Part shown: piece by piece, positions 1 through 7,884 of the stretch
How the letters are laid out: each line of letters begins with the position of its first letter
Position numbering within the stretch: the stretch's first letter is position 1
NCBI RefSeq assembly: GCF_900114375.1
Contig: NZ_FOSV01000034.1
Location: forward strand, 1 to 34,354
DNA from: Methylorubrum salsuginis
GTDB lineage: Bacteria > Pseudomonadota > Alphaproteobacteria > Rhizobiales > Beijerinckiaceae
DNA: 34,354 nucleotides
Reading direction: 5' to 3'
Made by a program: the position numbers and the translations under genes
Notes under the pieces: model-generated
What the model was told of the DNA's origin: nothing
Databases searched by the model: none
Seen by the model: only the letters and a program-made list of their open reading frames with translations

Positions 1-276
1 CGCGTGCAGGCGCTCCAACAGGACCTGATGCAGCCGCGCCCACACGCCGGCTGCCTGCCAGTCGCGCAGACGCCGCCAGCAACTCATGCCGCTCCCGCAG
101 CCCATCTCGGCCGGTAGCATCTCCCAGGGTAGGCCGGAGCGCAGCACGAACAGGATGCCGGTCAGCGCCGCCCGATTGTCGATCGGAGGCCGTCCGCCCT
201 TCGGGCGCGGCCGAGGCGGCGGCAGGAGCGGGGCAATCTCCGTCCAGAGATCGTCGGGAAGCAGAGCGCGAGCCAT
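1..276 (-). mobile_element. IS5-family transposase, N-terminal part (cut by window edge)
   Basis: This is the first 92 codons of a DDE transposase read leftward off the window edge. The product opens MARALLPDDLW and continues with LLPPP.PRPKGGRPP, NRAALTGILFVLRSGLPWE and CWRRLRDWQ, the order typical of the N-terminal helix-turn-helix region of IS5/IS427-group transposases (DUF4096-like). The catalytic part is outside the window, so it cannot be said whether the element is intact. An in-frame ATG at 294 would add six residues; 276 fits the family start better. The sequence at about 303-318, reading inward on the minus strand as AGAGCGCCTAACAG, may be part of the terminal inverted repeat, but the partner end is not visible. 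Confidence 0.85.
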
Positions 277-386
277 GCCCCACCAACGCACCATCCACCG
301 CTTCGTGCCGTTCTGTTAGGCGCTCTTAACCTCTCGCTTACCCTGACCCGCCAGTTTGCCGGCCCCGATCAGCGCGAGGAGTCAGC

Positions 387-668
387 ATGTCCGACACGAC
401 CGACACCGTGGGCGTCGCAGGCGACCGGATCCGTTCCATCATCGAGCGCATCGAGCGCATCGACGAGGAGATCAAGGATCTCATGGAGACCAAGAAGGAG
501 ATCTTCGGCGAGGCCAAGGGCGAGGGGCTCGATGTGAAGGTGCTCAAGGAAATCCTTAAGCTGCGCAAGCAGGACAAGGACGAGCGTGACGAGCAGGAGA
601 CGCTGCTCGACCTCTATCTGCGCGCGATGGATGCGCCGTCGCCCGCGCCGGTCGCCCAGGCCGCCTGA
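387..668 (+). CDS. gapR: GapR-family (DUF2312) nucleoid-associated protein
   Basis: The 93-residue product matches the DUF2312/GapR family: a short charged N-terminus, then DRIRSIIERIERIDEEIKDL and a long helix with FGEAKGEGLDVKVLKEIL, the family signature, followed by LRKQDKDERDEQETLLDLYL. GapR is a small alphaproteobacterial protein that clamps overtwisted DNA ahead of replication and transcription. The start is supported by a GAGGAG Shine-Dalgarno about 6 bases upstream. An Ala/Pro tail (about residues 82-93) follows the conserved domain. It stands alone; its left neighbour is an insertion sequence. Many of these genomes carry more than one GapR-like gene, so this may be an accessory copy rather than the essential chromosomal one. 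Confidence 0.9.
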   Translation: MSDTTDTVGVAGDRIRSIIERIERIDEEIKDLMETKKEIFGEAKGEGLDVKVLKEILKLRKQDKDERDEQETLLDLYLRAMDAPSPAPVAQAA

Positions 669-682
669 TTGACCGCCGACGC

Positions 683-710
683 CACCGGGCTCCGTCCATC
701 GGGCCCGGTG
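683..710 (+). terminator. Hairpin after gapR
   Basis: Perfect 8-bp arms CACCGGGC (683-690) and GCCCGGTG (703-710) enclose a 12-base loop, beginning 15 bases after the gapR stop. There is no T-run after it, so it is only a possible terminator or 3'-end stabilising hairpin. Confidence 0.4.
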
Positions 711-1068
711 CGCGATCAGGCACGCATTCGCGGGCGCCGCGCGTCGGATAGGGGCCCGGCGTTCGACGTTTCGGCTGCGCTCAGGCCGTCGCAGGTCCCC
801 GAGCCGAAATCCATCTACCGGACGGCATCGTGCGTTCGCGACGCGTGCGGTCATACAGACGATGCGTCTTCGGCGGGCCGTTCGTCCGGCTTCGGAAGCC
901 GTCCACCCGAGAGGTCGTTGCACCGCCAGGGTGGACGGCGTGCTTAGCGTTGTGCCCGACCACGTTGGGTCGGGGCGCATCACCACGTTGGCCGGTCTGC
1001 ACATGGTCGCCTTCGCCTGCCTCATGCTCAAACAGGCCGAAAAGCTTATGACAAGTGCATAACAGGCT
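711..1068. other. Non-coding stretch, nothing recognised
   Basis: About 360 bases between the gapR hairpin and the palindromic repeat. Several overlapping short open frames exist on both strands, but none has a convincing ribosome binding site or a recognisable product. I see no RNA gene or mobile-element remnant here. Confidence 0.4.
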
Positions 1069-1174
1069 CTAGAGCATCGTCCTGAATATCAGATCCAAGA
1101 CGATGCTCTCCGTTATTGTGCCGCATCGGCTTTTTTCCGAAAGCCGGTTCCCACCTTTCGGGCCGATGCTCTAG
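1069..1174. repeat. Rhizobiales-type palindromic intergenic repeat
   Basis: Outer arms CTAGAGCATCG (1069-1079) and CGATGCTCTAG (1164-1174) are perfect inverted repeats, and a second internal CGATGCTCT (1101-1109) can also pair with the left arm. The right half contains CCGAAAGCCGGTTCCCACC followed by TTTCGG, which resembles a palindrome spread through Rhizobiales genomes (CCGAAAACCGGTTCCCACTT then TTCGG). Alternative pairing gives two possible folds. The last four bases of the repeat include the TAG stop codon of the response regulator gene, so the repeat may serve as that operon's 3' end. Confidence 0.75.
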
Positions 1175-1560
1175 GACGCGATCTGCGCCGCGATGCCGTT
1201 GAGAGCGTTGACGATGTCGTCCGGGGGATACGGCTTGGCGAAGAACAGGCCGTTCTCCGGCAGGTCCTTCTTCGTCACCTTGCGTCGTCCCGAGGTGACC
1301 ATGATCGATACCGGGGGCCAGCGTTCCCGCACGGCGTGCGCCAGCTTGAGGCCATCCATCTGGCCCCGCATCTCGATGTCGGTGAACAGGACGCGGATTT
1401 CGGAATGCCGCTCCAGAAGGCGGATGGCTTGGTCGGCGTCGCGCGCCTCGTAGGTCTGGAATCCCGCCTCGATGCAAAGGTCCACGGCCTCCGCGCGCAA
1501 CAAGGCGTCGTCCTCGACGACGAGGACGGCGACGCTCCCAGGGTGAACCGACTGTCCCAT
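1171..1560 (-). CDS. Single-domain response regulator
   Basis: A 129-residue stand-alone receiver domain with no output domain. The acidic pair E16-D17-D18 (VVEDDALL), the phospho-acceptor D61 (LFTDIEM), S90 (VTSGR) and K109-P110 (FFAKPYPP) are all in place, so it should be phosphorylatable. It starts one base after the stop of the HWE kinase gene on the same strand, so the two are almost certainly translated together and form a cognate pair. Proteins of this type usually act as phosphate sinks or relay to another protein; no target is encoded nearby. The stop codon lies inside the palindromic repeat at 1069-1174. Confidence 0.9.
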   Translation of the reverse strand: MGQSVHPGSVAVLVVEDDALLRAEAVDLCIEAGFQTYEARDADQAIRLLERHSEIRVLFTDIEMRGQMDGLKLAHAVRERWPPVSIMVTSGRRKVTKKDLPENGLFFAKPYPPDDIVNALNGIAAQIAS

Positions 1561-1561
1561 T

Positions 1562-3430
1562 CTAATGGCTCAGACCCTTATCGTCGCCCACGGCGGCGCC
1601 TGCCGCGCCCGTCAGCCGGAACCTGACGCCGGCGGCGTCGAAATCCAGGATGCCCTCGCCCTCGAAATAGGATGCCACGATCCGCTCGATCAGCTTGGAG
1701 CCGAAGCCCCGGGCCCCGGGGGGCGCGACGGGGGGGCCGCCGGACTCGATCCAATCGAACCGGAACCCACCATCCACGACATGCCAGGACATCGCGACGC
1801 GTCCGGTCTCGTTCGAGAGGGCGCCGTACTTGGCCGCGTTGGTCGCCAACTCGTGGATCGCGAGCGACAATCCGAGCGCCTGTTGGGAGCTCAACGTTAG
1901 GGGTGGCCCGGACCATGAGATGCGGTCCTCCGCGATCCGATGCGGCTCGATGGCCGCCGCGACGACCTCGTGGATGTCGGCTTCCGTGAAGTCCGAGCGG
2001 GTGAGGATGTCCTGCGCCCGCCCGAGCGCCGACAGGCGCTGCGAGACGGCCGTGCGCCCCTCCTCCATCGACTTCGACTGGCGCAGTGTCTGGGTCACGA
2101 TGGCCTGAACCATCGCAAGCGAGTTCTTCATGCGATGCGCCAGTTCCTGGGCCAGCACCGCGCGGGCCTCCTCCGCCGCCTTCAGGGCGGTGATGTCGCG
2201 CGAGATGGAGAGGATGCGCTCGGGCTTTCCGTCCGCCCCCAGGATCGGCGAGACCTGCACGTCCCAGTACCGCCGGTTCCCCTTCATGGTGTCGGCATAA
2301 CCCTGGAACGCCGCCGCGACCCCGGCCCGGGCGGAGGCAACCGCCTCCTTGGCCGCGACGTGGCCGACGCCCTCCCAGAATTCAGGCCAGGGACACCCGG
2401 CGACGGCATTGAAGTCCGACACCTCCATGACGCGCCGGCCCCCCTCGCTCATGAACGTGAGCTTGGCGTCGAGGTCGAGCACCTTGATGCAGTCGTTCGA
2501 GGCGGCGAGCACCCCGCGCATGAACGCCTCGCTCTCCCGCAACTGCTCCACGGCGCGGTAGCGCGTGGTCACGTCGGCGGCCATGCCGAACCATTCCGTA
2601 ACTTGGCCGGTCTCGTTCCTGACGGGAACGGCGCGGGAGAAGATCCAGCCCGCGGTCCCGTCCGCGAGGCGCACCCGGTGCTCCATCTCGAAGGGCTCCG
2701 TGCGTGCGATGGCCGTCTCGATCTTGCCTCGGACTTCGTCCTGATCCTCCGGGAACAGGTACACATCCATCCACCGCTCGGTCGGCGCATCGGCGTTCGC
2801 GATGAATCCGCGGCCTTGCAGCGAGCGCATCTCCTGCCAGTCCGGGCTCATCGAGTAGAGGCTGTCCGAGCTGGCCTCGACGAGGGCGGCCAAGCGCCCC
2901 TCGCTGGACCTCAGCCAACCGGTCGCCCTGTCGCGTTCCCGTTGCGCGGTCACCCGCGCGGTGCTCTCGGACGTCACGTTCAGGAGGGCGACGACCGTGC
3001 CGTTCTCGTCGCGCACCGGTGAGTAGGCGAAGTCGTACCAGACCTGCTCCGCGAAGCCGTTGCGCGTCATCGTGAGAGGCTGGTCGCGGAAGGCGAAGCT
3101 TTCCCCACCGAAAGTCCGGCCGATCAACGGGGCGAGGTCGTCCCAGAGTTCCGGCCAAACGTCCTCGGTCGGAAGGCCCAACGCGCTGGGGTGCCGCGCT
3201 CCGAGGATCTCGGCGTAGCCGTCGTTGTAGAGGAAGATGCGTCCGGGCCCCCACAGGAGGCACATGGGGTGCAGCGACGCGAGCATGAGGTCGATGGTCG
3301 TGCGCAGAACGGCCGGCCAAGTGTCGCGCTTGCCGAGAGGGGTCGTTCCCCAATCGCGCAGACGGAAGAGGTCCGCCATCCGAAGGGGGGCGGTCCCCCC
3401 GACATCGCCGAGCTCGGCATGCAACGTCAT
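1562..3430 (-). CDS. Cytosolic multi-PAS HWE-family sensor histidine kinase
   Basis: The 622-residue product has no membrane segment. Three PAS-like regions precede the kinase: about 40-160 (WPAVLRTTIDLMLASLHPM, then FLYNDGYAEILG), 180-295 (ending WFGMAADVT) and 300-420 (ending ISRDITALK). The kinase core is of the HWE type: the phospho-acceptor H432 in ELAHRMKNSLAMVQAI, the N-box HELATNAAKYGALS (526-539) and the W-x-E motif WIES (560-563). The family uses this histidine to phosphorylate receiver domains and is common in alphaproteobacterial light, redox and general stress signalling. I see no clear LOV cysteine or GAF domain, so the signal is unknown. The ATG at 3430 is preferred over a TTG five codons upstream. 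It is coupled to the receiver gene downstream. Confidence 0.9.
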   Translation of the reverse strand: MTLHAELGDVGGTAPLRMADLFRLRDWGTTPLGKRDTWPAVLRTTIDLMLASLHPMCLLWGPGRIFLYNDGYAEILGARHPSALGLPTEDVWPELWDDLAPLIGRTFGGESFAFRDQPLTMTRNGFAEQVWYDFAYSPVRDENGTVVALLNVTSESTARVTAQRERDRATGWLRSSEGRLAALVEASSDSLYSMSPDWQEMRSLQGRGFIANADAPTERWMDVYLFPEDQDEVRGKIETAIARTEPFEMEHRVRLADGTAGWIFSRAVPVRNETGQVTEWFGMAADVTTRYRAVEQLRESEAFMRGVLAASNDCIKVLDLDAKLTFMSEGGRRVMEVSDFNAVAGCPWPEFWEGVGHVAAKEAVASARAGVAAAFQGYADTMKGNRRYWDVQVSPILGADGKPERILSISRDITALKAAEEARAVLAQELAHRMKNSLAMVQAIVTQTLRQSKSMEEGRTAVSQRLSALGRAQDILTRSDFTEADIHEVVAAAIEPHRIAEDRISWSGPPLTLSSQQALGLSLAIHELATNAAKYGALSNETGRVAMSWHVVDGGFRFDWIESGGPPVAPPGARGFGSKLIERIVASYFEGEGILDFDAAGVRFRLTGAAGAAVGDDKGLSH

Positions 3431-3707
3431 GTCTCGTCTCGCCAAGCACTGCGACCAGCGAGCCCCCCCGCCTTGCCGTCCTTACTAGAGTGCATTCCGA
3501 TGAAGGGGAAACCGGATCGTCGCAAGGATGCGCGGCGGAACGAGGAGCGAGCGCCGCCGGCCTGATGCAGTCAGGTCGGGTACGGCTCCGGTCGGTGGCG
3601 GGGCCGACAGAAAGGCAGGACCCGCTCACCCTGTCGGTGCCCAGCCGAGCAGCACGCCTTTTCCCTGGAAGAGCAAGGCCGACCGACGAGCGGACCGCCG
3701 CGGTCGG
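3431..3707. other. Intergenic region upstream of the HWE kinase
   Basis: About 277 bases between the stop of the TAXI gene and the kinase start, presumably holding the kinase promoter on the minus strand. A 21-codon open frame on the plus strand (3500-3565, very basic) is present, but nothing supports it as a gene. No clear promoter or hairpin was identified. Confidence 0.35.
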
Positions 3708-5072
3708 CTATGTCGGCGCTCCCTCTCGATCCAGAGCGCGCCTCACCGTCGAACGTGCCGCCTCGATGGCAACGGTGGCGGCCCCGAGGGTCCGCGGCTC
3801 CGTCGGCCGGTTCAGAGCATGCCGTGCGATGCTGCCGGCCAAGTCGTCGATTTCACCCGCCATCGTCTCCAGTCGCTCGCGGTCATTCTCGCGGCGTGCC
3901 TCGGAACGCAGCTCGAGCAGGCGGGCGGTCGCCACATCGATCCGCTCCCGACGGATGCGTCCCATGCGCTGCCGCAGCCAAGCCGCGGTCGAGCCGAGAC
4001 CGCCACCCAGGATGGCCACCAGGTAGATCCAGCTTTCGTATCGCTCGATAAACGTTTCCTGCTCCCGCTCGTAATAGTCGAGGGCCCCGGGATGGATGGG
4101 CAACCGTGCGCTGGTGGCGTCCGCGGTGTCCTCGTAGGCCGGGTGCGTGACTTCCTCGGCGGCCGGAACCGTTTCCGCCAGGGCGGCGCGCATCTCGAAC
4201 AGGTGCTGCGTCACTTCTGCCGCGACGCTGCGGGAAAGATCGGCGCGCGCCATCAGGCGGTAGGACGAACCCACGGTCGCGATGTCCTCGGATGGCCGCC
4301 GTGGCTCGCCGCCATACAGGGCGGCTGGCACCGTGACGGGCTGAAGCCGCGGCAACCGCGCCAGCACCGCCGCGGCGTCGGGGAACCCGATCATCGCGAC
4401 ATCCCCCTCCCCGCTCGCCTCGCCCGCGAAGGCGACGAGGCGCCGTGCGGCCGGCGAGGTGGGCGTCGTCACCAGCACCATGGCGTCGATCAGACCGTCA
4501 CGGAGTGCCGCCGTGACATCGGTCTCCTCCACCGGAACGAGCGCCACGGCCTTCCGATCCCCGGAGATGGTTGGGGTTTCGGTCGAGAGTTCGAGGCCAT
4601 GATGAGCGATCAGGTTCGCAACCAGGGTCCTGTCCGCCGTCCGGTTGGCGAGCATGCCCAGCCGTTTACCCGCGAGATCCGGGATGCCCCTTATCCCGGA
4701 CGCGCCCGGCGCCACCACGAGGACGGCGAGTTCCCGCAGGACCGCGAGGGTAAGGCCGTTGCCCGGCATCGCGACGTCCGGACGGACCACCGCGAGGTCG
4801 GCCCTGCCGGTCTTCAGCGCCTCCGCACTCTCGCGCACCCCGTTGAACGGGACGACCTTGAGGCGGATGCCGAGCTTGCGCCGGGCGAGCTCATCCGCGT
4901 AGGCCCGCAAAAGGGCCGGCTCCGTCCCGCCGTTCGGCGCGACCGCGATGGTCAAGGTCGCGGGGCGGGTCAAGTGGACGGCTGCGACGGCCAGGACGAC
5001 CAGCAGGAGCGCCAAGCCGAGGGTGAGCCACACGCCACGGCCATCCGGAAACGCCACCTTGGACACACCCAT
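3708..5072 (-). CDS. Membrane-anchored TAXI-family solute-binding protein
   Basis: The product of about 454 residues looks like a TAXI-type (TRAP-associated extracytoplasmic immunogenic) binding protein: LTIAVAPNGGTEPALLRAYA, LKTGRADLAVVRPD, LAGKRLGML and PIHPGALDYYERE. A hydrophobic N-terminal segment (WLTLGLALLLVVLAVAAVHL) has no clear cleavage site and probably anchors it. A second membrane segment (WIYLVAILGGGLGSTAAWL) follows the binding domain and leads into roughly 90 residues of charged helix, probably cytoplasmic. TAXI proteins normally deliver substrate to a TRAP permease; none is encoded here, so a sensing or signalling role is possible. The ATG at 5072 is chosen over a TTG at 5108; a GTG two codons in is a further option because GGGGA sits better for it. 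Confidence 0.8.
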   Translation of the reverse strand: MGVSKVAFPDGRGVWLTLGLALLLVVLAVAAVHLTRPATLTIAVAPNGGTEPALLRAYADELARRKLGIRLKVVPFNGVRESAEALKTGRADLAVVRPDVAMPGNGLTLAVLRELAVLVVAPGASGIRGIPDLAGKRLGMLANRTADRTLVANLIAHHGLELSTETPTISGDRKAVALVPVEETDVTAALRDGLIDAMVLVTTPTSPAARRLVAFAGEASGEGDVAMIGFPDAAAVLARLPRLQPVTVPAALYGGEPRRPSEDIATVGSSYRLMARADLSRSVAAEVTQHLFEMRAALAETVPAAEEVTHPAYEDTADATSARLPIHPGALDYYEREQETFIERYESWIYLVAILGGGLGSTAAWLRQRMGRIRRERIDVATARLLELRSEARRENDRERLETMAGEIDDLAGSIARHALNRPTEPRTLGAATVAIEAARSTVRRALDREGAPT

Positions 5073-5162
5073 TCCCCGAACCCACCGACCGCCCGGCGCG
5101 AGAGACAAGTGGGCGACGCCGGTCGGATTTCGAGAACTGCGTTGGACCGACGCACCGCGGAG

Positions 5163-5840
5163 TCACTCCAGACGATCGGATTTGAGGAACTTGCATTTTC
5201 CCTGAAACGACCAGGGTCCTTTCACGTCGTAGGCGGCGCAGAAGGCATCGACGGCGCGGGTGACGCCGGGGAAGCGACCGCCGAGGCGGTCGTAATCGTC
5301 GGCGATGAACAGGCCGCCGGGCCGCAGCACCGGCCACCACGCCCGGAGATCGGCGGCGACCGAGGCCTCCTCGTGGCCGGCATCGAGGTGGATCACGTCG
5401 GCGGTGACGCCGCGCAGGCGCATCAGTTCGGCGGCGTTCACCGAGTCGAGGGGAAGCGGGATCACCCGCCCGGCCTGCCCCTCGCGCAGGACGTTGGCCA
5501 GGAAGGTGCGGTAGAGGCTCGGGAAGCCGTGCTCGGTGGCAAGCTCCGAGAACAGGCTGGCCTCCGCCCAGTGATCGACCGCGCCGAGCCACGTATCGAC
5601 CGCGATCACGGTGCCGGGAATGTCGCGCTCGGCCATGGCGCGGGCCATATGCAGCGTGCTCGCCCCCTTCCACGCGCCGATCTCCACCACCACGCCCGGG
5701 CGGAACTGCTCCACCGCCTCGTCGAGATAGAGGTGCCGGCTGCGCCAGCCCTGCAGGTCGAGAGGGCGCAGGGTCTCCGGCGGGTCGGCGAAAGGATCGC
5801 GGCCGTGCCACAGGGCGGCGATGAGGTCCTGACGGGTCAT
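5163..5840 (-). CDS. SAM-dependent methyltransferase-like protein (Methyltransf_24 type)
   Basis: A 225-residue product with a Rossmann-like core: VVVEIGAWKGASTLHMAR (motif I), VIAVDTWLG (motif II acidic end), ADVIHLDAGHEEASVAADL and LRPGGLFIADDY. This is the class I methyltransferase / cephalosporin-hydroxylase-like family often found in polysaccharide and O-antigen clusters, where such proteins methylate sugars; some members act as hydroxylases. It opens the glycosyltransferase run on the minus strand, 37 bases after the GT4 stop. GGAAAAAA lies just before the ATG as a plausible ribosome binding site. The acceptor cannot be read from sequence. Confidence 0.75.
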   Translation of the reverse strand: MTRQDLIAALWHGRDPFADPPETLRPLDLQGWRSRHLYLDEAVEQFRPGVVVEIGAWKGASTLHMARAMAERDIPGTVIAVDTWLGAVDHWAEASLFSELATEHGFPSLYRTFLANVLREGQAGRVIPLPLDSVNAAELMRLRGVTADVIHLDAGHEEASVAADLRAWWPVLRPGGLFIADDYDRLGGRFPGVTRAVDAFCAAYDVKGPWSFQGKCKFLKSDRLE

Positions 5841-5877
5841 TTTTTTCCGTGGTTCGAGTGTGTTCGGGCGCCTGGGC

Positions 5878-6933
5878 TCAAGCCGCGTGGGCCCGCGCGT
5901 AGAGCGCCTCGCAGCGGTTCAGCCAGTGCGCGCGAGTGAACAGGCGCAGGACGCGGGCCCGCGGCACGTCGCGCGGGATCGCCAGCGCCGCGCCGATCGC
6001 GTGCGCCAGCGCCGCCGCGTCACCGACCGGGACGAGGCATCCGGCCTCGCCGACGACCTCCTCGGCCGCCCCCCTCGCGAAGCCCGCCACGGGCAGGCCG
6101 CAGGCCATCGCCTCGACGGTGACGAGACCGAACGGCTCGTCCCAGCATGGCGTGAACAGGAAGACGGAGGCGCGGCCGATCTCGCGGGCAAGCGCCGCGC
6201 CGTCGTGATGGCCGCCGTAGCGGATCGGGCCGCCGAGATTCGGGGCCACTTCCACCCGCCAATAGTCCGGCTCCTCAATCGGGCCGAACAGGGTCAGGGG
6301 CAGGCCCGCCCGCCGGGCCGCCGCCACCGCGTGGTGCGGGCCCTTCACCCGCGCGATCCGCCCGCACCAGACGGCGCTGCCGTCGCCGGTCTCGCGGAAC
6401 GGCCACGCGGCGGGATCGATGCCGTTGTGGAGCACCGCCACCTCGGGCGGCACCCGGTCCGGCCACCAGCCCCGCGCGTGGGCCCGCGAGGTCGCGGTGA
6501 TGCGGTGGCTAGGGCTCAGGCTCTCGTGCACGAACCAGCGCAGCGCGTCGTAGGGCGGCACGTGCAGCGAGGTCACCGTCGGCACGGTCTCCAGGCGGCG
6601 ACGCTCCAGCGGCAGGCGGCTCAGGCTGTTGTTGTGCAGCACGTCGAAGCCGCCCGCCGCGATGCGGTCGAGGGCGGCCGCATAGCCGGCATCGACATGC
6701 GCCTTCAGCCCGGCATCGCCCCGATGCTCCATCCCCGGAAAGGCCGCCTCGTGATGCACCGGGATCACCGGATCGAGCCGGAAGCGCCGGTCGCTGTCGC
6801 CCGAGGCGAACAGGGTGACGTCGTGGCCCCGCGCGCTCAGCCCCTCGGCGAGGTGCCAGGTATAGGCCTCTAATCCGCCGGCGAAGGGCGGGGCGATCGG
6901 GTGGCGCAGATGGGCGAGGAGGGCGATCCTCAC
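5878..6933 (-). CDS. Glycosyltransferase family 4 (GT-B)
   Basis: A 351-residue GT4 enzyme. It begins VRIALLAHLRHPIAPPFAGG, with the usual N-terminal GG loop followed by LEAYTWHLAEGLSARGHDV. In the C-terminal Rossmann domain are AVWCGRIARVKG and the E-x7-E element in WDEPFGLVTVEAMACGLPV. Retaining GT-B enzymes of this family transfer sugars from nucleotide donors in the cytoplasm. The GTG start at 6933 overlaps the stop of the preceding GT2 gene as GTGA, so I chose it; the frame stays open far upstream but that part is antisense noise over the GT2 gene. Donor and acceptor are unknown. Confidence 0.9.
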   Translation of the reverse strand: MRIALLAHLRHPIAPPFAGGLEAYTWHLAEGLSARGHDVTLFASGDSDRRFRLDPVIPVHHEAAFPGMEHRGDAGLKAHVDAGYAAALDRIAAGGFDVLHNNSLSRLPLERRRLETVPTVTSLHVPPYDALRWFVHESLSPSHRITATSRAHARGWWPDRVPPEVAVLHNGIDPAAWPFRETGDGSAVWCGRIARVKGPHHAVAAARRAGLPLTLFGPIEEPDYWRVEVAPNLGGPIRYGGHHDGAALAREIGRASVFLFTPCWDEPFGLVTVEAMACGLPVAGFARGAAEEVVGEAGCLVPVGDAAALAHAIGAALAIPRDVPRARVLRLFTRAHWLNRCEALYARAHAA

Positions 6934-7853
6934 GCCGGCTCGGCCTCGGTCTCGCGCGCCCGCGCCTCCAGAGCACGGATGACGGAGGCCGAATTCGTAT
7001 AGGGTTGGTGGCTCTGCTGGCCGGTGAGCGCGAGGTCGGCGGCGTCGGGGCGGCGCAGGATGCGGATGGGCCGGTCGGGCGTGTCGTCGATCAGGCCCAT
7101 CACCTTGAAGGCGTAGAGCCAGTGGCCCATCGTGCGGTAGCCCCACTTCGCCTCGAACAGCTCGGCGTTGCGCACCACGCTGTCGAGATGGTGGATCGGC
7201 GGCATGTGGTGCGGGTGGTACTGGTGATAGGCCAGCGCCCCCTTCATCCAGGCGATGGGGACGCCGCGCCGGTCGAGGAGCTTGCCGAAATCGGTGTCCT
7301 CGCCGCCGTAGCCGACATAGCGCTCGTCGAATCCGCCGACCGCCTCGAACGTCGCCCGCGACATCGCGAAGTTGAGCGACCAGAAGCAGCGGTAATCGGT
7401 GCAGATCTCGATGCCGGAGGCCGGGGGGCCGCGCCGGTCGGAATGCTTTTCGGCGACCCGCGCGAGGTCGTCGTAATCCCAGTCTCTGAGCGTGGCGTGT
7501 TCGGGCAGGTGCAGCACCTCGCCCATCAGCAGGCCGTCGAGCTCCGAGAGCCCCTGCGCATACTCGGCGACGAAGCCGGGCGTGGGGATGCAATCGACGT
7601 CGAGGAAGGCGATCGCTTCGCCGGTCGAGGCCGCGACGCCGCGGTTGCGCGCGGCGGCGAGCGGCAGCTCGGTGCCCTCGACGCGGATCTGGCGCACGGG
7701 AAAGCCGACCTCGGGTAGGTCGTAGAGCGCATCCTGCATCACCGCGACGACGAACTCGGCGGGTTTTTGCGTTTGGCGTTCCAGCCCGCGCAGGACGTTG
7801 CGGAGATGCGCGGGCCGTCCCTTGGCCAGGGTGACGACGGAAACGGTGGGCAT
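6930..7853 (-). CDS. Glycosyltransferase family 2 (GT-A), copy 1
   Basis: A 307-residue inverting GT2 enzyme. It starts MPTVSVVTLAKGRPAHLRNV, carries the metal-binding DxD as FLDVDCIPTPG and the late acidic pair in YVGYGGEDTDFG. A histidine-rich segment, YHQYHPHHMPP, follows; the same pattern recurs in the gene at 9038-9901, so the two are paralogues. It overlaps the downstream GT4 by 4 bp (GTGA) and lies 31 bases from the stop of the GT28-like gene upstream. No membrane segments, so it probably acts in the cytoplasm on a soluble or membrane-surface acceptor. The specificity is not evident. Confidence 0.9.
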   Translation of the reverse strand: MPTVSVVTLAKGRPAHLRNVLRGLERQTQKPAEFVVAVMQDALYDLPEVGFPVRQIRVEGTELPLAAARNRGVAASTGEAIAFLDVDCIPTPGFVAEYAQGLSELDGLLMGEVLHLPEHATLRDWDYDDLARVAEKHSDRRGPPASGIEICTDYRCFWSLNFAMSRATFEAVGGFDERYVGYGGEDTDFGKLLDRRGVPIAWMKGALAYHQYHPHHMPPIHHLDSVVRNAELFEAKWGYRTMGHWLYAFKVMGLIDDTPDRPIRILRRPDAADLALTGQQSHQPYTNSASVIRALEARARETEAEPA

Positions 7854-7884
7854 GCGGGCTCCGGCGATAGCGGGGACGGTTCGT

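Noticed and set aside
3500..3565. 21-codon basic small frame on the plus strand
   Set aside because: No ribosome binding site and no evidence beyond an ATG and stop; too short to support.
3528..5939. 803-codon open frame on the plus strand
   Set aside because: It lies antisense to the TAXI and methyltransferase genes, is Arg/Gly/His-rich with no recognisable motif, and is the usual by-product of high GC.
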